From Sphaerosporella brunnea (taxonomy: Eukaryota > Ascomycota > Pezizomycetes > Pezizales > Pyronemataceae): a stretch of 64,000 nt of DNA. The DNA lies in contig VXIS01000021.1 of assembly GCA_008704415.1 (NCBI GenBank), forward strand, positions 216,953 to 280,952, written 5' to 3'. Positions 44,045 to 53,799 of the stretch are shown here, in pieces. Position 1 is the first letter of the stretch. Every line of letters begins with the position of its first letter. The position numbers and the translations under genes are program-made. The notes under the pieces are model-generated. The model was not told where the DNA came from and made no database searches. It saw only the letters and a list, made by a program, of their open reading frames with translations.

Positions 44045-44583
44045 GTGCGTTCGCGGCAATCAAAAAGCTCATGGGGGAAAACGACGACGGCAGCAACAAC
44101 GACGACGACGACGGCAGAGAAGAAGGCACCCTCCACCCCGGAACCACCCGTCCGTGTCTCCAAGCCAAGCACCTTCGCAGCACTGGCTGGTCATGGAACG
44201 GACAGCCAACGTCAGGATGGATTCTGGACCACCATCGGTCGACGGAACAAGAAAGCCAACACCACACAAGACTACACCAACGGGTCCAAGCTTGTCGCAT
44301 CCGTGCGCCCGCTCGTCCTCAGCAGGGATCACGACACCACTCTGCCCCCTGCCACCGACTATGGCTTCAGCACGGCCCGGGCAACAACAATGCCTTAAGC
44401 CGCGCCGCAGCGCCTGGCTTCGGCCGCATCATCAAGGTCACCCGCACGCAAGGCGGCACCTTCACGCCCACGGCCGCCCCCCACGCCTCAGCCGCACCGC
44501 TCTTCATAGCAGGCGAACCTATGCTTGCCGCCATGCGGAGCGTTAGCCCCGGGATCACCGTGATAAACCCCAACGAAGAGTAG
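44045..44583 (+). pseudogene. Pro/Thr-rich hypothetical gene with a frameshift near 44390
   Basis: One plus frame reads PEPPVRVSKPSTFAALAGHG, DGFWTTIGRRNKKANTTQDY and PLVLSRDHDTTLPPATDYG, then stops at TAA 44396-44398. The next frame continues without a gap as AAAPGFGRIIKVTRTQGGTF, APLFIAGEPMLAAMRSVSPG and ITVINPNEE with TAG at 44581-44583. No intron signal lies at the junction (GGGCAACAACAATGCC), so a 1-nt indel is likely. The true start is unclear: a candidate intron GTGAGT (43968) ... GCTAAGCAG precedes the frame. Family unknown. Confidence 0.45.
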
Positions 44584-44599
44584 TTCACAGTGTGGAGCC

Positions 44600-45100
44600 T
44601 GCCGGCTACGAGAGCCACGACCCAGGCACAGCGACAAAACCACGTCGCATGGCTTCCTCAGAAACATTGCGTCAAGAGCTACTATAAGGCATGAAGATCA
44701 AAATACAACCCCGTGGCGGCCAAGGACTCACAGACGACTGACTCGCGCTTCTACCAGCTGAACCTAAATAAGCCTACCGGTCATGCATAAATCGGACGAC
44801 GGTCAACAGATCTTTGTGGTGTGGCCATCTCTTCAGGTTCTGCAACATGTGGAAGACTGAGCAAATGATGCTATGGAAGGCAGTCAAGACCAGAGAGGGT
44901 CGTGGAACGAAACGCACGCCATCCGCCTCGGTGGTTGCTCTGCTGGCTGATGACGGATGTACGGAGGCGGTCTTGCACTTCCTTTATGCCACTATAATCG
45001 GGTGCTGGCCTGACGGGCGCATCATGTAAAGACGTCTATTTCCTAGCTGTCCAACGAATTTCCTTGGCCCGCTCATACTTGACTGTTTTCGCCCATTCCC
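44600..45100. other. No gene seen
   Basis: Short frames only; no repeat recognised. Confidence 0.35.
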
Positions 45101-45104
45101 TTAG

Positions 45105-45232
45105 AAGTGCCGCCGGGCTCGCTAGTTGGTCCCCAGAGACCCAGGGGCAGCTTAGTCTCTTCTTTTCTACATATGTCATGGGCGCAAGCGGCCGAATACA
45201 ATATGATAAGAAAAAAAACCAAAAAAAACAAA
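45105..45232 (+). mobile_element. LINE-like 3' tail, copy 2
   Basis: ATATGTCATGGGCGCAAGCG, GCCGAATACAATATGATAAG, then AAAAAAAACC and further A-runs. Upstream similarity to copy 1 extends about 60 bp (CCCAGAGACCCAGGGGCAG against CCCACAGGAGGACCCCGAG). Confidence 0.5.
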
Positions 45233-45233
45233 G

Positions 45234-45300
45234 CGGTCCGCGTGTTTTTTGAACAGGCAGCCACTGGTGGCACGGGGAAAATGGCGTTGTTGCCCCGCCG
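45234..45300 (+). repeat. Hairpin-cassette core, variant, next to a LINE-like tail
   Basis: CGGTCCGCGTGTTTTTTGAA, then GGCACGGGGAAAATGGCGTTGTTG. It matches the CGGTCCGTGGG and GCACGGGGAA blocks of the core and the GAAAAGGGCGTTGTTG subfamily seen at 4.1 and 42.6 kb. It begins directly after the A-run of the LINE-like tail. Confidence 0.5.
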
Positions 45301-45309
45301 GCGTCCCTT

Positions 45310-46170
45310 CATATATGGCGGCGTAAGTGCAAGTCTCGGCTGCCGAGTTTAAGCGTGGCCACTCATCGAAGTTGAGGTGACGTGCACATTGCATACACCG
45401 AGCGTTTTGTAAGTGACCTCTATTCGGGAGTCAGAACCCCAGGTCGCTATCTTAGATGCTGCGTTCGAGGTCCGTCTTCCCCAATCATATTGACTGCTTG
45501 CCCGACCTACCCAACAGCCAGCGACAGCCATGGCCCGGTTTGGAGTTGGACAGGGCTATTGCAAAGTCCTGGGCGAGAGTAGCGTCGGGGACAAACACGA
45601 ATTAGGTGGCTGCCCCAGTTTCAGCACCTTGCCGGCGTACACCAGGTAAAACTATCAAAAAATGGCGCATCGCGTGTTGCGTGGCGGGAACTAGGCCGGT
45701 CAAACGATTGTGTGGTTGCATAGCCGGGGGGTATCAGGTAAGGCCCCACCGCCAATTGCTGTGCCTTATTTCTGAGTAGGAGTAAAACAGGTACGGACCA
45801 AAGAAACGGCTCAGAATTCAATCCATCAAGCGCCGCAGGATTGCGTAGTCCACGTGCGCCATTTGTCGCAATATCACGGGATTATTCATGCCAGGAGTGC
45901 CAAAGCAGGGATTCCTGAGTGGTGGGACGCAACGTACAGTTCCGTGTGATGGAAGACGGTCGTGTCACGAAGGCGCTGATTGCGAGAGGAAGGGACTGAT
46001 CTACACAGAGAAGGGCGCAGGGGCACGCAGAATTTGCGTCTCGGACCGCAATCCGGAGCGGACGATGCGAGGTGTGTTTCCGAAGGATGTCGTTTCTTAA
46101 GTGGCCTGTGTCCTGCCAGAATCTAGGTCACAATGGTGTGTAACTGTTCAAGCGGTGAGACATAGACAAT
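45310..46170. other. No gene seen
   Basis: Short frames on both strands; nothing recognisable. Confidence 0.35.
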
Positions 46171-46175
46171 GCGCA

Positions 46176-46559
46176 TCACTGTGTATACAGTCCAACCAAC
46201 CAAAGCCTGGGGAGTCCGAAATGCTGATAACCCGAAGCATTGACTGCATTCAGCTCAGTACAAGGCCCGGAGGAAAGTTCAAGAAGCTGCTGATGGGTCC
46301 GCAGTGAATCATTCAACCGGTGGGATAGGTCGTGGATAAATTCACGGAGCGCAATTTTATAATCGGCCTGTAGTTCTCCTCCGACACCTTTCAGCTGGAG
46401 CAACTGCGACAGGTAAAGGGTCAAGGCAAGTATAATTTCCATATCATGGTTTGCGCGGAGCTTGCACACCACTGATACTGGCGGCTTTCTCCACCCGGCT
46501 TCGTCACCACGGTTCCGGTTGCGTGACGCCTCGTATGTTGAGACACGGACTATGACTCT
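46176..46559 (-). CDS. Coding-like open frame without ATG, Leu-rich
   Basis: The minus strand is open for 127 codons: VRVSTYEASRNRNRGDEAG, WRKPPVSVVCKLRANHDMEI, ILALTLYLSQLLQLKGVGGE, YKIALREFIHDLSHRLND, SLRTHQQLLELSSGPCTELN. The composition is strongly protein-like and helical. No start codon precedes the Met in HDMEI, so this is an exon or fragment. Family unknown. Confidence 0.45.
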   Translation of the reverse strand, partial: RVIVRVSTYEASRNRNRGDEAGWRKPPVSVVCKLRANHDMEIILALTLYLSQLLQLKGVGGELQADYKIALREFIHDLSHRLNDSLRTHQQLLELSSGPCTELNAVNASGYQHFGLPRLWLVGLYTQ

Positions 46560-46564
46560 CTAGT

Positions 46565-47140
46565 AGATCCGAGTATGGAAAATTGATACATAAGTGCTCG
46601 TCTCTGCCTCTTAAGGAGCAGCAACTCGCACTTAGCTCTGTACCTTCGATATATCTCTTCTACCTACGTTCTTAGTGTCCACTGCGCAAATTCTATCGTC
46701 AACATCGTGGTGCACTGCGAGCGCCTGAAGATAGTAGCTCATGGATAAGTATTTCCCAAAGGAATGTTCTCGTCTCATCAAGCAAACTCACGCTGCCGCC
46801 ATCGTATCCAGAAACCGACCGTGACTTGTAACACATGCGCTAGTGCAATCCGATCTGCCTCAAAAGGAAAAGGCGGAAAGTACAGGCCCGTGATCCGCAG
46901 GGCTGCTAATAGACCGGCGATTCCGGCTTTCGGCGCGCTCTGAACGCATTTGAATTAACCGGGCATTTCCAATCGAGGCCCGTTTGGACACGGCATCTCA
47001 GACCGAGATCCAGGTGCTCACGGGCCCCGGATGGAGCGCGACATGTAGGTGCCCACGGGGCCCGCCAGGCACCTGAACTATCTACCATATTTGAATAACA
47101 CAAGCACCCGAAGACGAGGTCAGCATTGGCCCGAACAATC
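46565..47140. other. No gene seen
   Basis: Includes TCTGCCTCTTAAGGAG (about 46605), matched in reverse near 36855. The minus frame 46906-47103 is short and unconvincing. Confidence 0.35.
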
Positions 47141-47145
47141 TACAA

Positions 47146-47892
47146 TTGCTCTCCCCAACAAGCACCGCTTTGATATCCATCCTCAAATGCCGGGGTTTTG
47201 ATCACTTGGTGCACTCGGAGGTTGCCCCATTATCAGCACCGAGGAAATCGCCGAATAACCGACACGCCCAGGCACCTATCAGACATCCAGACCTGGAGAG
47301 GGTCGCCCGGAACGGATCCGAAGCGCCAGGCGCACGCCCCAGCCTGACCCACCTTGTTGAGCCCCGTTTGCGCCACGGGCCGGCTCGTCTATCGGCAGCC
47401 CTGGAGATCAGAGAGATTTGGGACCGAGGTTGGCATTTGGATGGTGATGGAACCCACACGGATGCGCTATTTGGGCCCAAGAATGCGGTGCAGCCAGATC
47501 AGGGACACGGTGTATCAATTGGAGATGAGACGCCGCAAGCGCAGTTGTTGGTCACACCCACCCGACGTTGTCAAGCAACGAAAACCACTTGCAGAGCGCA
47601 GGAACGATTCACGACTCAAGGTGTGCTTATCTCCTGCCATCAGAACGCACAAAAATCGACGGTTGAAAATAGAAATCACAAATACGGCTGCTTTACCTAC
47701 TGGGCGATGATGACAAAAAGGAATGATATGAAAATACAAACTCCAACCGACTCCGAGGCAACGCCAACCCCTACCGGTAATTGGAATGATGTTGCCGTGT
47801 ATACCCCTCACCCCCAACGCCACGATATGTCGGATCTGCGTAATGATGAGGGTCAGTGGATCTCCCAGGATAGCTGTTTTCCGGATTCCTAG
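47146..47892 (+). CDS. Long open frame without ATG start, unknown
   Basis: 248 codons open from a TTG; the first Met is late (MMTKRNDMK). Parts look protein-like (LEIREIWDRGWHLDGDGTHT, EATPTPTGNWNDVAVYTPHP). The neighbouring +1 frame is also open for 118 codons. Length argues for coding or a decayed element; absence of a start and family makes it uncertain. Confidence 0.3.
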   Translation: MLSPTSTALISILKCRGFDHLVHSEVAPLSAPRKSPNNRHAQAPIRHPDLERVARNGSEAPGARPSLTHLVEPRLRHGPARLSAALEIREIWDRGWHLDGDGTHTDALFGPKNAVQPDQGHGVSIGDETPQAQLLVTPTRRCQATKTTCRAQERFTTQGVLISCHQNAQKSTVENRNHKYGCFTYWAMMTKRNDMKIQTPTDSEATPTPTGNWNDVAVYTPHPQRHDMSDLRNDEGQWISQDSCFPDS

Positions 47893-48215
47893 TAAACCGC
47901 ATGCTACTCACATAGTTATCGTGCGACTTTGTCGCGGCTTTGCGTGCGTTGCAGAGCCCCTCGCGATGCCCTGAGTCCAGCGTGATGGGATATTTCTCGC
48001 ACGGTGGCGGCGCCCATCATAATATCTACCTCAGGATCAGCACCCGCAGTCCAAGCACTCTGCCAAACAAAACAAACTGGTGTAGCCATACCTCTGCGCT
48101 TCCCGGGCTGCATCTGCCGCAGCCGGTAAAAGGAACCCATGCCACGCTGGCTCCAAGCGATCATTCCACAACACTGTCCGGGGCTTCCGCAAGCCCCAGG
48201 CCGGTGCTGACGATT

Positions 48216-48510
48216 TCACCTCGTGCCGCAGCTGGTTGGCGAATCAGGGCCATGAGGTTGAGCTTTGCCATCATTGCACGCGCCGAAACGGCTTTCGTGC
48301 CGGCGGCGCGGTACACCCGCCGGCTTGTCGACGTATAAACGTAGTGTTCGACCTGCAGTTTCCGTTGCCGAGACCCAAACACCCGTGGATGCAGGCACGT
48401 CGGCTATTCGAATTTGCTCGGGCCCGTAGAACAAAGCCGGGTTCGTGGAGGTTACCCACAGCGTATCACTCCCGCAGCGGTGGGTACATTTTCCGTGTTT
48501 CGCCCAAGTG
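48216..48510 (-). CDS. Coding-like open frame without ATG
   Basis: Minus frame: KHGKCTHRCGSDTLWVTSTN, PALFYGPEQIRIADVPASTG, VWVSATETAGRTLRLYVDKP, ending at TGA 48216. The same TGA overlaps a GGTGAAATC that could be a donor. It starts within a short repeat copy at 48490-48530, which carries TATATAAAG on the minus strand. Probably an exon or truncated gene; family unknown. Confidence 0.35.
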
Positions 48511-48623
48511 CTTTATATAGAGAAGAGTAGACACCCATGTTGCATCCACGCGGTGTGTAGTCATTAGTATAGCGCCACTCACAAGTAGGACCCGTGGTTA
48601 GAGGCGGCAATGATTCTGTATCT

Positions 48624-48675
48624 TACATGCCGTGGCCGCAAGCGGCCAAATGCAATATGATTGAAGCAAAAAAAG
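48624..48675 (+). mobile_element. LINE-like 3' tail, copy 3 (short)
   Basis: ACATGCCGTGGCCGCAAGCG, GCCAAATGCAATATGATTGA, then AGCAAAAAAAG. A shorter, diverged match to the tails at 43.7 and 45.2 kb. Confidence 0.45.
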
Positions 48676-48959
48676 TACCGCGCCACTTAATGTAGAGTCA
48701 TAAGTACATTTGCCGTCAGGGCGTATGTGGACCATGGCGCAGTTGCTTTCATTCAGGGTCGTCGCTATAGCTGCTCCACGGCTGCGCGCCATGCGCACAG
48801 CTAATCACTGCCACAGTGATTTTTCGGCCTCACGTGACTCTTCGCTTTATATAGTATTAGACGTGTAAACACCCATGTGGTGACCACACGGCAAGCGATT
48901 ATGATTACAGCGCCACTCAATTGAAGTCGTCAGAAGAAGAGTCCAATGCTAGCGTAAGG

Positions 48960-49498
48960 AGTGCGGACATGCGCCCTCACTCTGCCCGCTCCCGCCCTCG
49001 ATAACCCACCATTCAACTCCGCACCTCCCCTTGCAACCAGGAGACAAAGAAAACAAAAGAAATGCACAAGAAAATTGAGAAAAAATTCCACGCGCTTAGG
49101 CCATGAAACTTACGCAAAGGCGAGAGCAGCAAAAACCTTCCGCTCCCAGCCGTGCAGGGAGCGGCGAGGAAGCCCCAGGACTTGAACCGGGGCACCCCAG
49201 CTGTGAAGGGGTACCAGTCCTACCCGGCAGTTTACACCGCTGGGCCATGGGGGCTTTTTGATGTCAGGTTGAATGCAGTCGGACCCATAAACACTCAATG
49301 TTGTCAGGCCCTACCCTCTTGGCGACAACCCGTTTTTTATGCCCTCACTCGGCGGTCATCGCTCGTCGACAACATGCAGCCAATGTTATCAATAGCTGGA
49401 CGTCTCTCGCCGGCAGCTCTGAATGCAGCAACTGGTCATGGGCTTTCTGACTTCTGGATATTCCTCTTGGCGGGAGCATGAAGTATATATGGGCGCGT
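48960..49498. mobile_element. 539-bp insertion with 8-bp target duplication
   Basis: GCGTAAGG at 48952-48959 is repeated at 49499-49506. Removing 539 bp plus one duplicate restores CAATGCTAGCGTAAGG followed by CGAGAGCGCCATG, matching the empty site at 6441-6465. No clear terminal inverted repeats were found. The insert contains a tRNA-like segment on the minus strand and an A-rich stretch (49045-49095), so a tRNA-derived SINE-like element is possible; 8 bp would also suit a hAT-type element. Confidence 0.7.
49171..49255 (-). tRNA. tRNA-like segment with Pol III A and B boxes, probably not a functional tRNA
   Basis: On the minus strand: AGCCCCC, A-box TGGCCCAGCGG, ACCCC-TTCACAG region, B-box GGTTCAAGTCC, TGGGGCT. 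The two promoter boxes match consensus and are 59 bp apart, longer than in a standard tRNA without intron. A cloverleaf does not close: if AGCCCC/GGGGCT is the acceptor, the T-stem lacks its 3' half. The loop could be read with anticodon CAC (Val), but stems mismatch. A tRNA-derived head of a mobile element is more likely than a working tRNA. Confidence 0.4.
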
Positions 49499-49888
49499 GC
49501 GTAAGGCGAGAGCGCCATGTGTGAGCGAGAATTCTGCCACTGCAATCATCAAGACACTTACCCTCGCGTAACGGTGAATGGCGTTGGACGGTGTGATGGT
49601 TGCAGCTGCGCGGATGATAGGCGCGCAGTCACTCAGCGGTGTCATCGCTGGCGCTCCTCCTCGGCGATGCGTCACGGCAAGGCAGGGTAAATATTCTGTG
49701 TTTTTCCGCCTCACGTGTCACTGTGCTCTATATAGTAGTACATACATTTGAACCCTATATGATACGAGTCCTTGAAGTCACGTGTCGCCATTGAATGCAA
49801 CAAATGAACCGCAAGGCAGATATAAACCCGCCCCATTCTGCTCCACACCGTCGCAAACATCCTCCCAATCAACCACCCCGCTTACACC

Positions 49889-50982
49889 ATGGCAACGCTA
49901 TGCAGCCTCCCGCCCGAGCTCCACATCGAAATCCTCAGCAGGCTGCCCAATCTACGCTCACTCGCGGCCGCAATATTCACATCACGTGCCATCCACAGAG
50001 CTTTCACCATCGCGCGGTATGATGTGATGGAACGCGTTCTACACGCGGAGATCCCGGTGGCATCCATCATCGGCGAAATCGATTGCCTGTTACCGCAGGA
50101 CTGCGTCGCCGCGCTGCAGGACCGCTCACGCAGCGTTCGTGGCAAGGCCCTCGACATGCTGTGTGTCAACCAAGGATACGTCAGTGCCTGGTGTCGCCGG
50201 TTTTGCGAGGACAGTCTGTCGGAGCTGCCCTCTGAGGATCGCAGCCCTGCGTCGCCGTCAGAACGTCTCAGGATCCAACGCGCATTCTACCGCTTTTGGG
50301 CGTTATCGCGTGCCCTCGCGGCTTGCGGCATAAAGCAACCCACCGTCAGTGACGATTTGTCGTTCGCCAAAACGTATATGCTACGCTACAGCCTGTGGGA
50401 AATCGCTGAACTCGCACGGATCTGCAGGTATATCCACCAAAAACTGGAACGCTTGTGTTTCTTGCACGGAAGATTGGAAACGGATGAAAACGTTCGCAGT
50501 TGTTTGTTGAGCTATTACGGCAAGCCGCCCCACCCCCCTCCGCTCCGGGAGTTGCAGCAGTACTGACGGCTACGACTACAGAAGACACAGCCAACGAACT
50601 GACAGTATACTCGCTCGCCCTGCTAGACCTGCCGACGCTGCACTCGCTGCTGTTCTCGCCCCGAACCACAACAGACACTCTCGGAACACACCTCTCCACA
50701 CAACTCAGCTGCTACCGAACCTGGCCGAGCCTCTTCACCGCGGACCGGACGAACCGCGACCGCGATTACACCGCCTTCCCGCCGCGCTGCGTTTGTACGC
50801 GTCGCGACGTGCCCTCCGACGAGTACGACGAGTGTTTGCGCGGCACTGCGGAGGACGTCGTCACGGTGCTGGGAGTGGAACGTGGTGAAGACGGGCTGTG
50901 GGATGACTTGGCGCGGTATGACCTGGCGCTTTGGGATGACAGTCGCTTGAAGCGGCTGGGCTTTTTTCTGCCGGTGGCGTAG
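49889..50982 (+). CDS. F-box protein, probably two exons
   Basis: ATG 49889 sits in CACCATGG after a CA-rich leader. Residues ~6-45 form a clear F-box (LPPELHIEILSRLPN, ...FTSRAIHRAFTIARYDV), the Skp1-binding module of SCF ubiquitin ligases. The frame runs to TGA at 50564-50566, but that TGA lies inside TACTGAC (50561-50567), a textbook branch site, followed by CTACAG at 50576-50581. Beyond it, in the frame that stays open to 50982, are TANELTVYSLALLDLPTLHS, VLGVERGEDGLWDDLARYDL and ALWDDSRLKRLGFFLPVA. The last resembles the C-termini of this type of fungal F-box protein. A donor at 50499 (GTTGTT) joins in phase but is weak; a 1-nt indel in the C-run near 50530 is the alternative. Confidence 0.75.
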
Positions 50983-50989
50983 CAGCGTA

Positions 50990-52140
50990 ATGAGATATTC
51001 AACCACGTCTCTTGCTTGAATCGTCAATACGGGTAGAACCCTACAAGCGAGGATGCCTGCGCCACGATCGCGGCGAACGTGAACGCGATCTGCGGATGAC
51101 AACGGAACGGGTGACTACACCGGGCCATGACACGAGGAGCACCATAACCGCCGGACTGCATAGCCGCAAAATAGAACGTATTATGCCGCTCGCAATGCTA
51201 TCCATTGCAAGTGCGCTTTGCATCAGACCCGCAAATATAGACACGGTTCCATCCTGCCCTCAACTCCCCACCACGCACCAAAGATACACACCACCGTTGG
51301 TGAAAACCCACCGTGAGGGTTGCCTTCAACCAGGTTGACCACACCATGAGGAACCAGGCGCGGTAGTTGTCTATCTACAGAGCAAAAAATAAAAGGCTAG
51401 TTCCTCCCAGCCGAGCGTGACGTTGTTGGGGGCCATTGCCATTGCATATGCTGTGACGAAGTCAGCACACGTTTGATTTTGGTCGTGTTCGCAGGTAGCG
51501 AGTTGTATGTTGAGGTATTGGGCATTGGAGGGGAGCAGGCGTGGACTTTGTCAATGAACGGGGTATGGGTTACATATCTGAATAGACTCAGTCAGGCTCC
51601 TTATGTTTGCAGGTCTCTTCCGCATAATCGTCTACATACAATAGAACACGTCGAATACTCTCCGTCTTCGTTAGCGCGGAGAAGTCCGCAAGCACAGATG
51701 TAGGGCGTTAGGTCTCGCTTTTTGTTGTCGAGCTTTGGAATGCGTGGTTTGGCTTCATTGTTGGATACCATACGTGGCGCAAGAACGGGAGGTGATGACA
51801 GTGTACTGTTTCCCGGCGTGATGCAGCCTCAACTTTCTCCTTCGCCGCCCTGGGAGCGTGTTAACAGCCCCGGCAACGTGAGCTGTGGGTGAAGATTGTA
51901 TTTCTCCCACATGGCTGGGGAGGCTTGTGTGATCCCTAGCCAGCACTGGGAGCTTTCTGACTTACGTTAGCATTTCGCCAGGCTAGCGTGTCTGTGATGT
52001 GATTATCCTCCTGACCAGTCCACCGGAACCTCGGAGCCAACGAGCCACAGCAATCATCCGTGGCTCCAGGAGGTGGTAATTCCAAAACGGCAAGGGCGGT
52101 GGCTCACATGTTGCTTTGATTTCTGGCGGGGAAACATAAC
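50990..52140. other. No confident gene
   Basis: 51012-51338 (plus, 108 codons) and shorter frames exist without supporting signals. No repeat recognised. Confidence 0.3.
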
Positions 52141-52144
52141 ACGA

Positions 52145-52400
52145 AACCAGTGCTGCTAACGGTCGGTCTGGTCCAGTCCCGCCTGCAAAGTGGACTGGAT
52201 CGTACGTGACGCTCAGGTCTTAACGCAGGATCAGCACTGGCAGTCTTTTGGGCATCACAGCTCGGACCGCCTGCGGCTGACCGCAGGCGACCATGTTCTC
52301 TTTTCGACCTCCGCGTCCGACGGCCCCACTGCCAGCTACGATCCTCCAAGCAACCCACTCATCGTTGTTTTTGTTTCTGTTTTTTCTGCGAACGTGAGGA
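52145..52400. repeat. Dispersed LTR-sized repeat, partial copy
   Basis: GGTCTGGTCCAGTCCCGCCT, GACTGGATCGTACGTGACGCT, CAGCACTGGCAGTCTTTTGG, CAGCTCGGACCGCCTGCGG and CGATCCTCCAAGCAACCCAC match 33990-34370 in order. Confidence 0.65.
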
Positions 52401-52679
52401 GTGAAGAGATCGCTCGGCACCGAAGAAAACCGTGGTTTGAATGTTTGCGCTTCATTTCTCAGATAGCGCCGAAGGTTCGGTTGAGGATGCCTGAGAATTC
52501 TGGCTGTGGGCAGATATCATACTGAACGTTGAGCCTCGGTGGCGGCTGAGGGTCGGTGACGGTTGAGCTTCGGTCGTGGTTGTGAAGGGTTCTGACGGCG
52601 ATGCTGATGGTCACGGCACAGTCCAGTAAGATTTATAACGGTGGCGAGGTGCGTGAAGAGTTTTTCCTGTTTGTTTGAA

Positions 52680-53010
52680 GCGTCCACCGACACCCGAAAT
52701 GCCGAACCCCGTTGCAGCGCCGTTCTCGTGATTCACTCAGACCCTGTCCCAGACCCGTCCCCGCCCAGTGCGGTTGCTAAACTCTGTCTCAACTCTGAAT
52801 CCCGTCCCAGCTCCGTCCGTGTGGGGTAATTAACCCCCGTCCGTCGACTATACGACACGGTCACCGCGCGAGGTGTTCATCCATGCTGGTTCGCCGAAAT
52901 CGTGACAGTTCCCAGGTTGACGAGCAGTCTCGCTCCTGCGCCGGTGCAGCTGATGACTTCGTCGACTCTCGCCCGCCTGCTCATCCCGCCGTCTCTGACG
53001 CCACCGAGCT
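52680..53010 (+). repeat. Segmental duplication, copy 1 (left part)
   Basis: Minisatellite units (52720-52810), then GGGGTAATTAACCCCCGTCC, GTCGACTATACGAC and CCCAGGTTGACGAGCAGTCTCGCTC. The same succession occurs at 57130-57500 (GTCGACTATACGAC is read there as ATCGACTATACGAC; GGTTGGCGAGCAGTCTCGCTC). Both copies are followed by a UIM-gene copy on the minus strand. Confidence 0.7.
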
Positions 53011-53493
53011 CGCGCCACCTTTGTACACGGAGCCGACGCGTCCCACTGCTGGTCTCGTTACCGCGGAATGCGTCCATGCGGTCTCTGCCGCGGACGCTCA
53101 TGTCACCGCTGTTATCCTGCCCAGCCGTCAGGTGTATCTCTCACCGCTGGCGGTCAGCTCAAGCGTCTTGTCAAGCTCCGTGGCAATCGGCTCAGCCAGT
53201 TGGAACGCAGCTCATTGACAGTGAAAGCACATCTTTGTGAAGCTTTCAAAGACCAATCCCGAGCGTGTGCTTAACCCCGTCCCAGACCTGACGAACCAGG
53301 TCCTCACACCGTCCAGCTGCTGAAGCTGGTCCGAGCGCCGTCCGAGTGACGAGCACTCAACCTCCTCGCGGAGCAGAACGAGTGACAAACGCGTTCCAGA
53401 CCCCAGACATTACGAACCAGGTCACAGACTCGAGACTGGACAACTCGTCAAGTGGCTGGTAGGGACAGAAATCTGGGTGTTTTCTCCTGGTAT

Positions 53494-53783
53494 TCAGGAC
53501 TTTTGCTGCCATTGTATTGGCAGATCCTGGCGGCCTTGCACACCTCCTATCTGTTCTTGGAGACACCGCAGCTCGGGGTCGGTGTGATCCGAACTTTTCT
53601 GCAATTTGTTGATGGCCTTATAATGCTGTTCCTCCAGCTGCAGGAGCTGGTTTTGATGTTCACGCTTTTCTTCAGCTGATCCATCTGTGCCTTGTGCGCG
53701 TTGCTCGCTTCCTCCAATATTGCTGTACTCGCTGCAACATCGCGCTCCAGTTGTTCGTTACGGGGTGAATACGGTTGTTTCAT
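53494..53783 (-). pseudogene. Coiled-coil protein fragment with a frameshift
   Basis: From 53783 the minus strand reads RNEQLERDVAASTAILEEAS, NAHKAQMDQ. After a shift near 53675 it reads AEEKREHQNQLLQLEEQHYK, AINKLQKSSDHTDPELRCLQ, EQIGGVQGRQDLP, ending at TGA 53496-53494. Heptad-like Leu/Gln/Glu spacing marks a coiled coil. It abuts the 3' end of the decayed UIM gene, so the junction may be a rearrangement point. Confidence 0.55.
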
Positions 53784-53799
53784 CTGCCCACGTCAACGA

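Larger units (their letters stand above)
48815..49760. repeat. Dispersed repeat copies around an insertion
   Basis: 48865-48960 and 49499-49590 together rebuild the single copy at 6355-6525. TCACGTG...CTTTATATAGTA-type ends recur at 48825-48860 and 49700-49735. Confidence 0.7.

Noticed and set aside
49171..49255. Functional tRNA-Val (CAC)
   Set aside because: A and B boxes are good, but acceptor and T-stems cannot both form and box spacing is too long.
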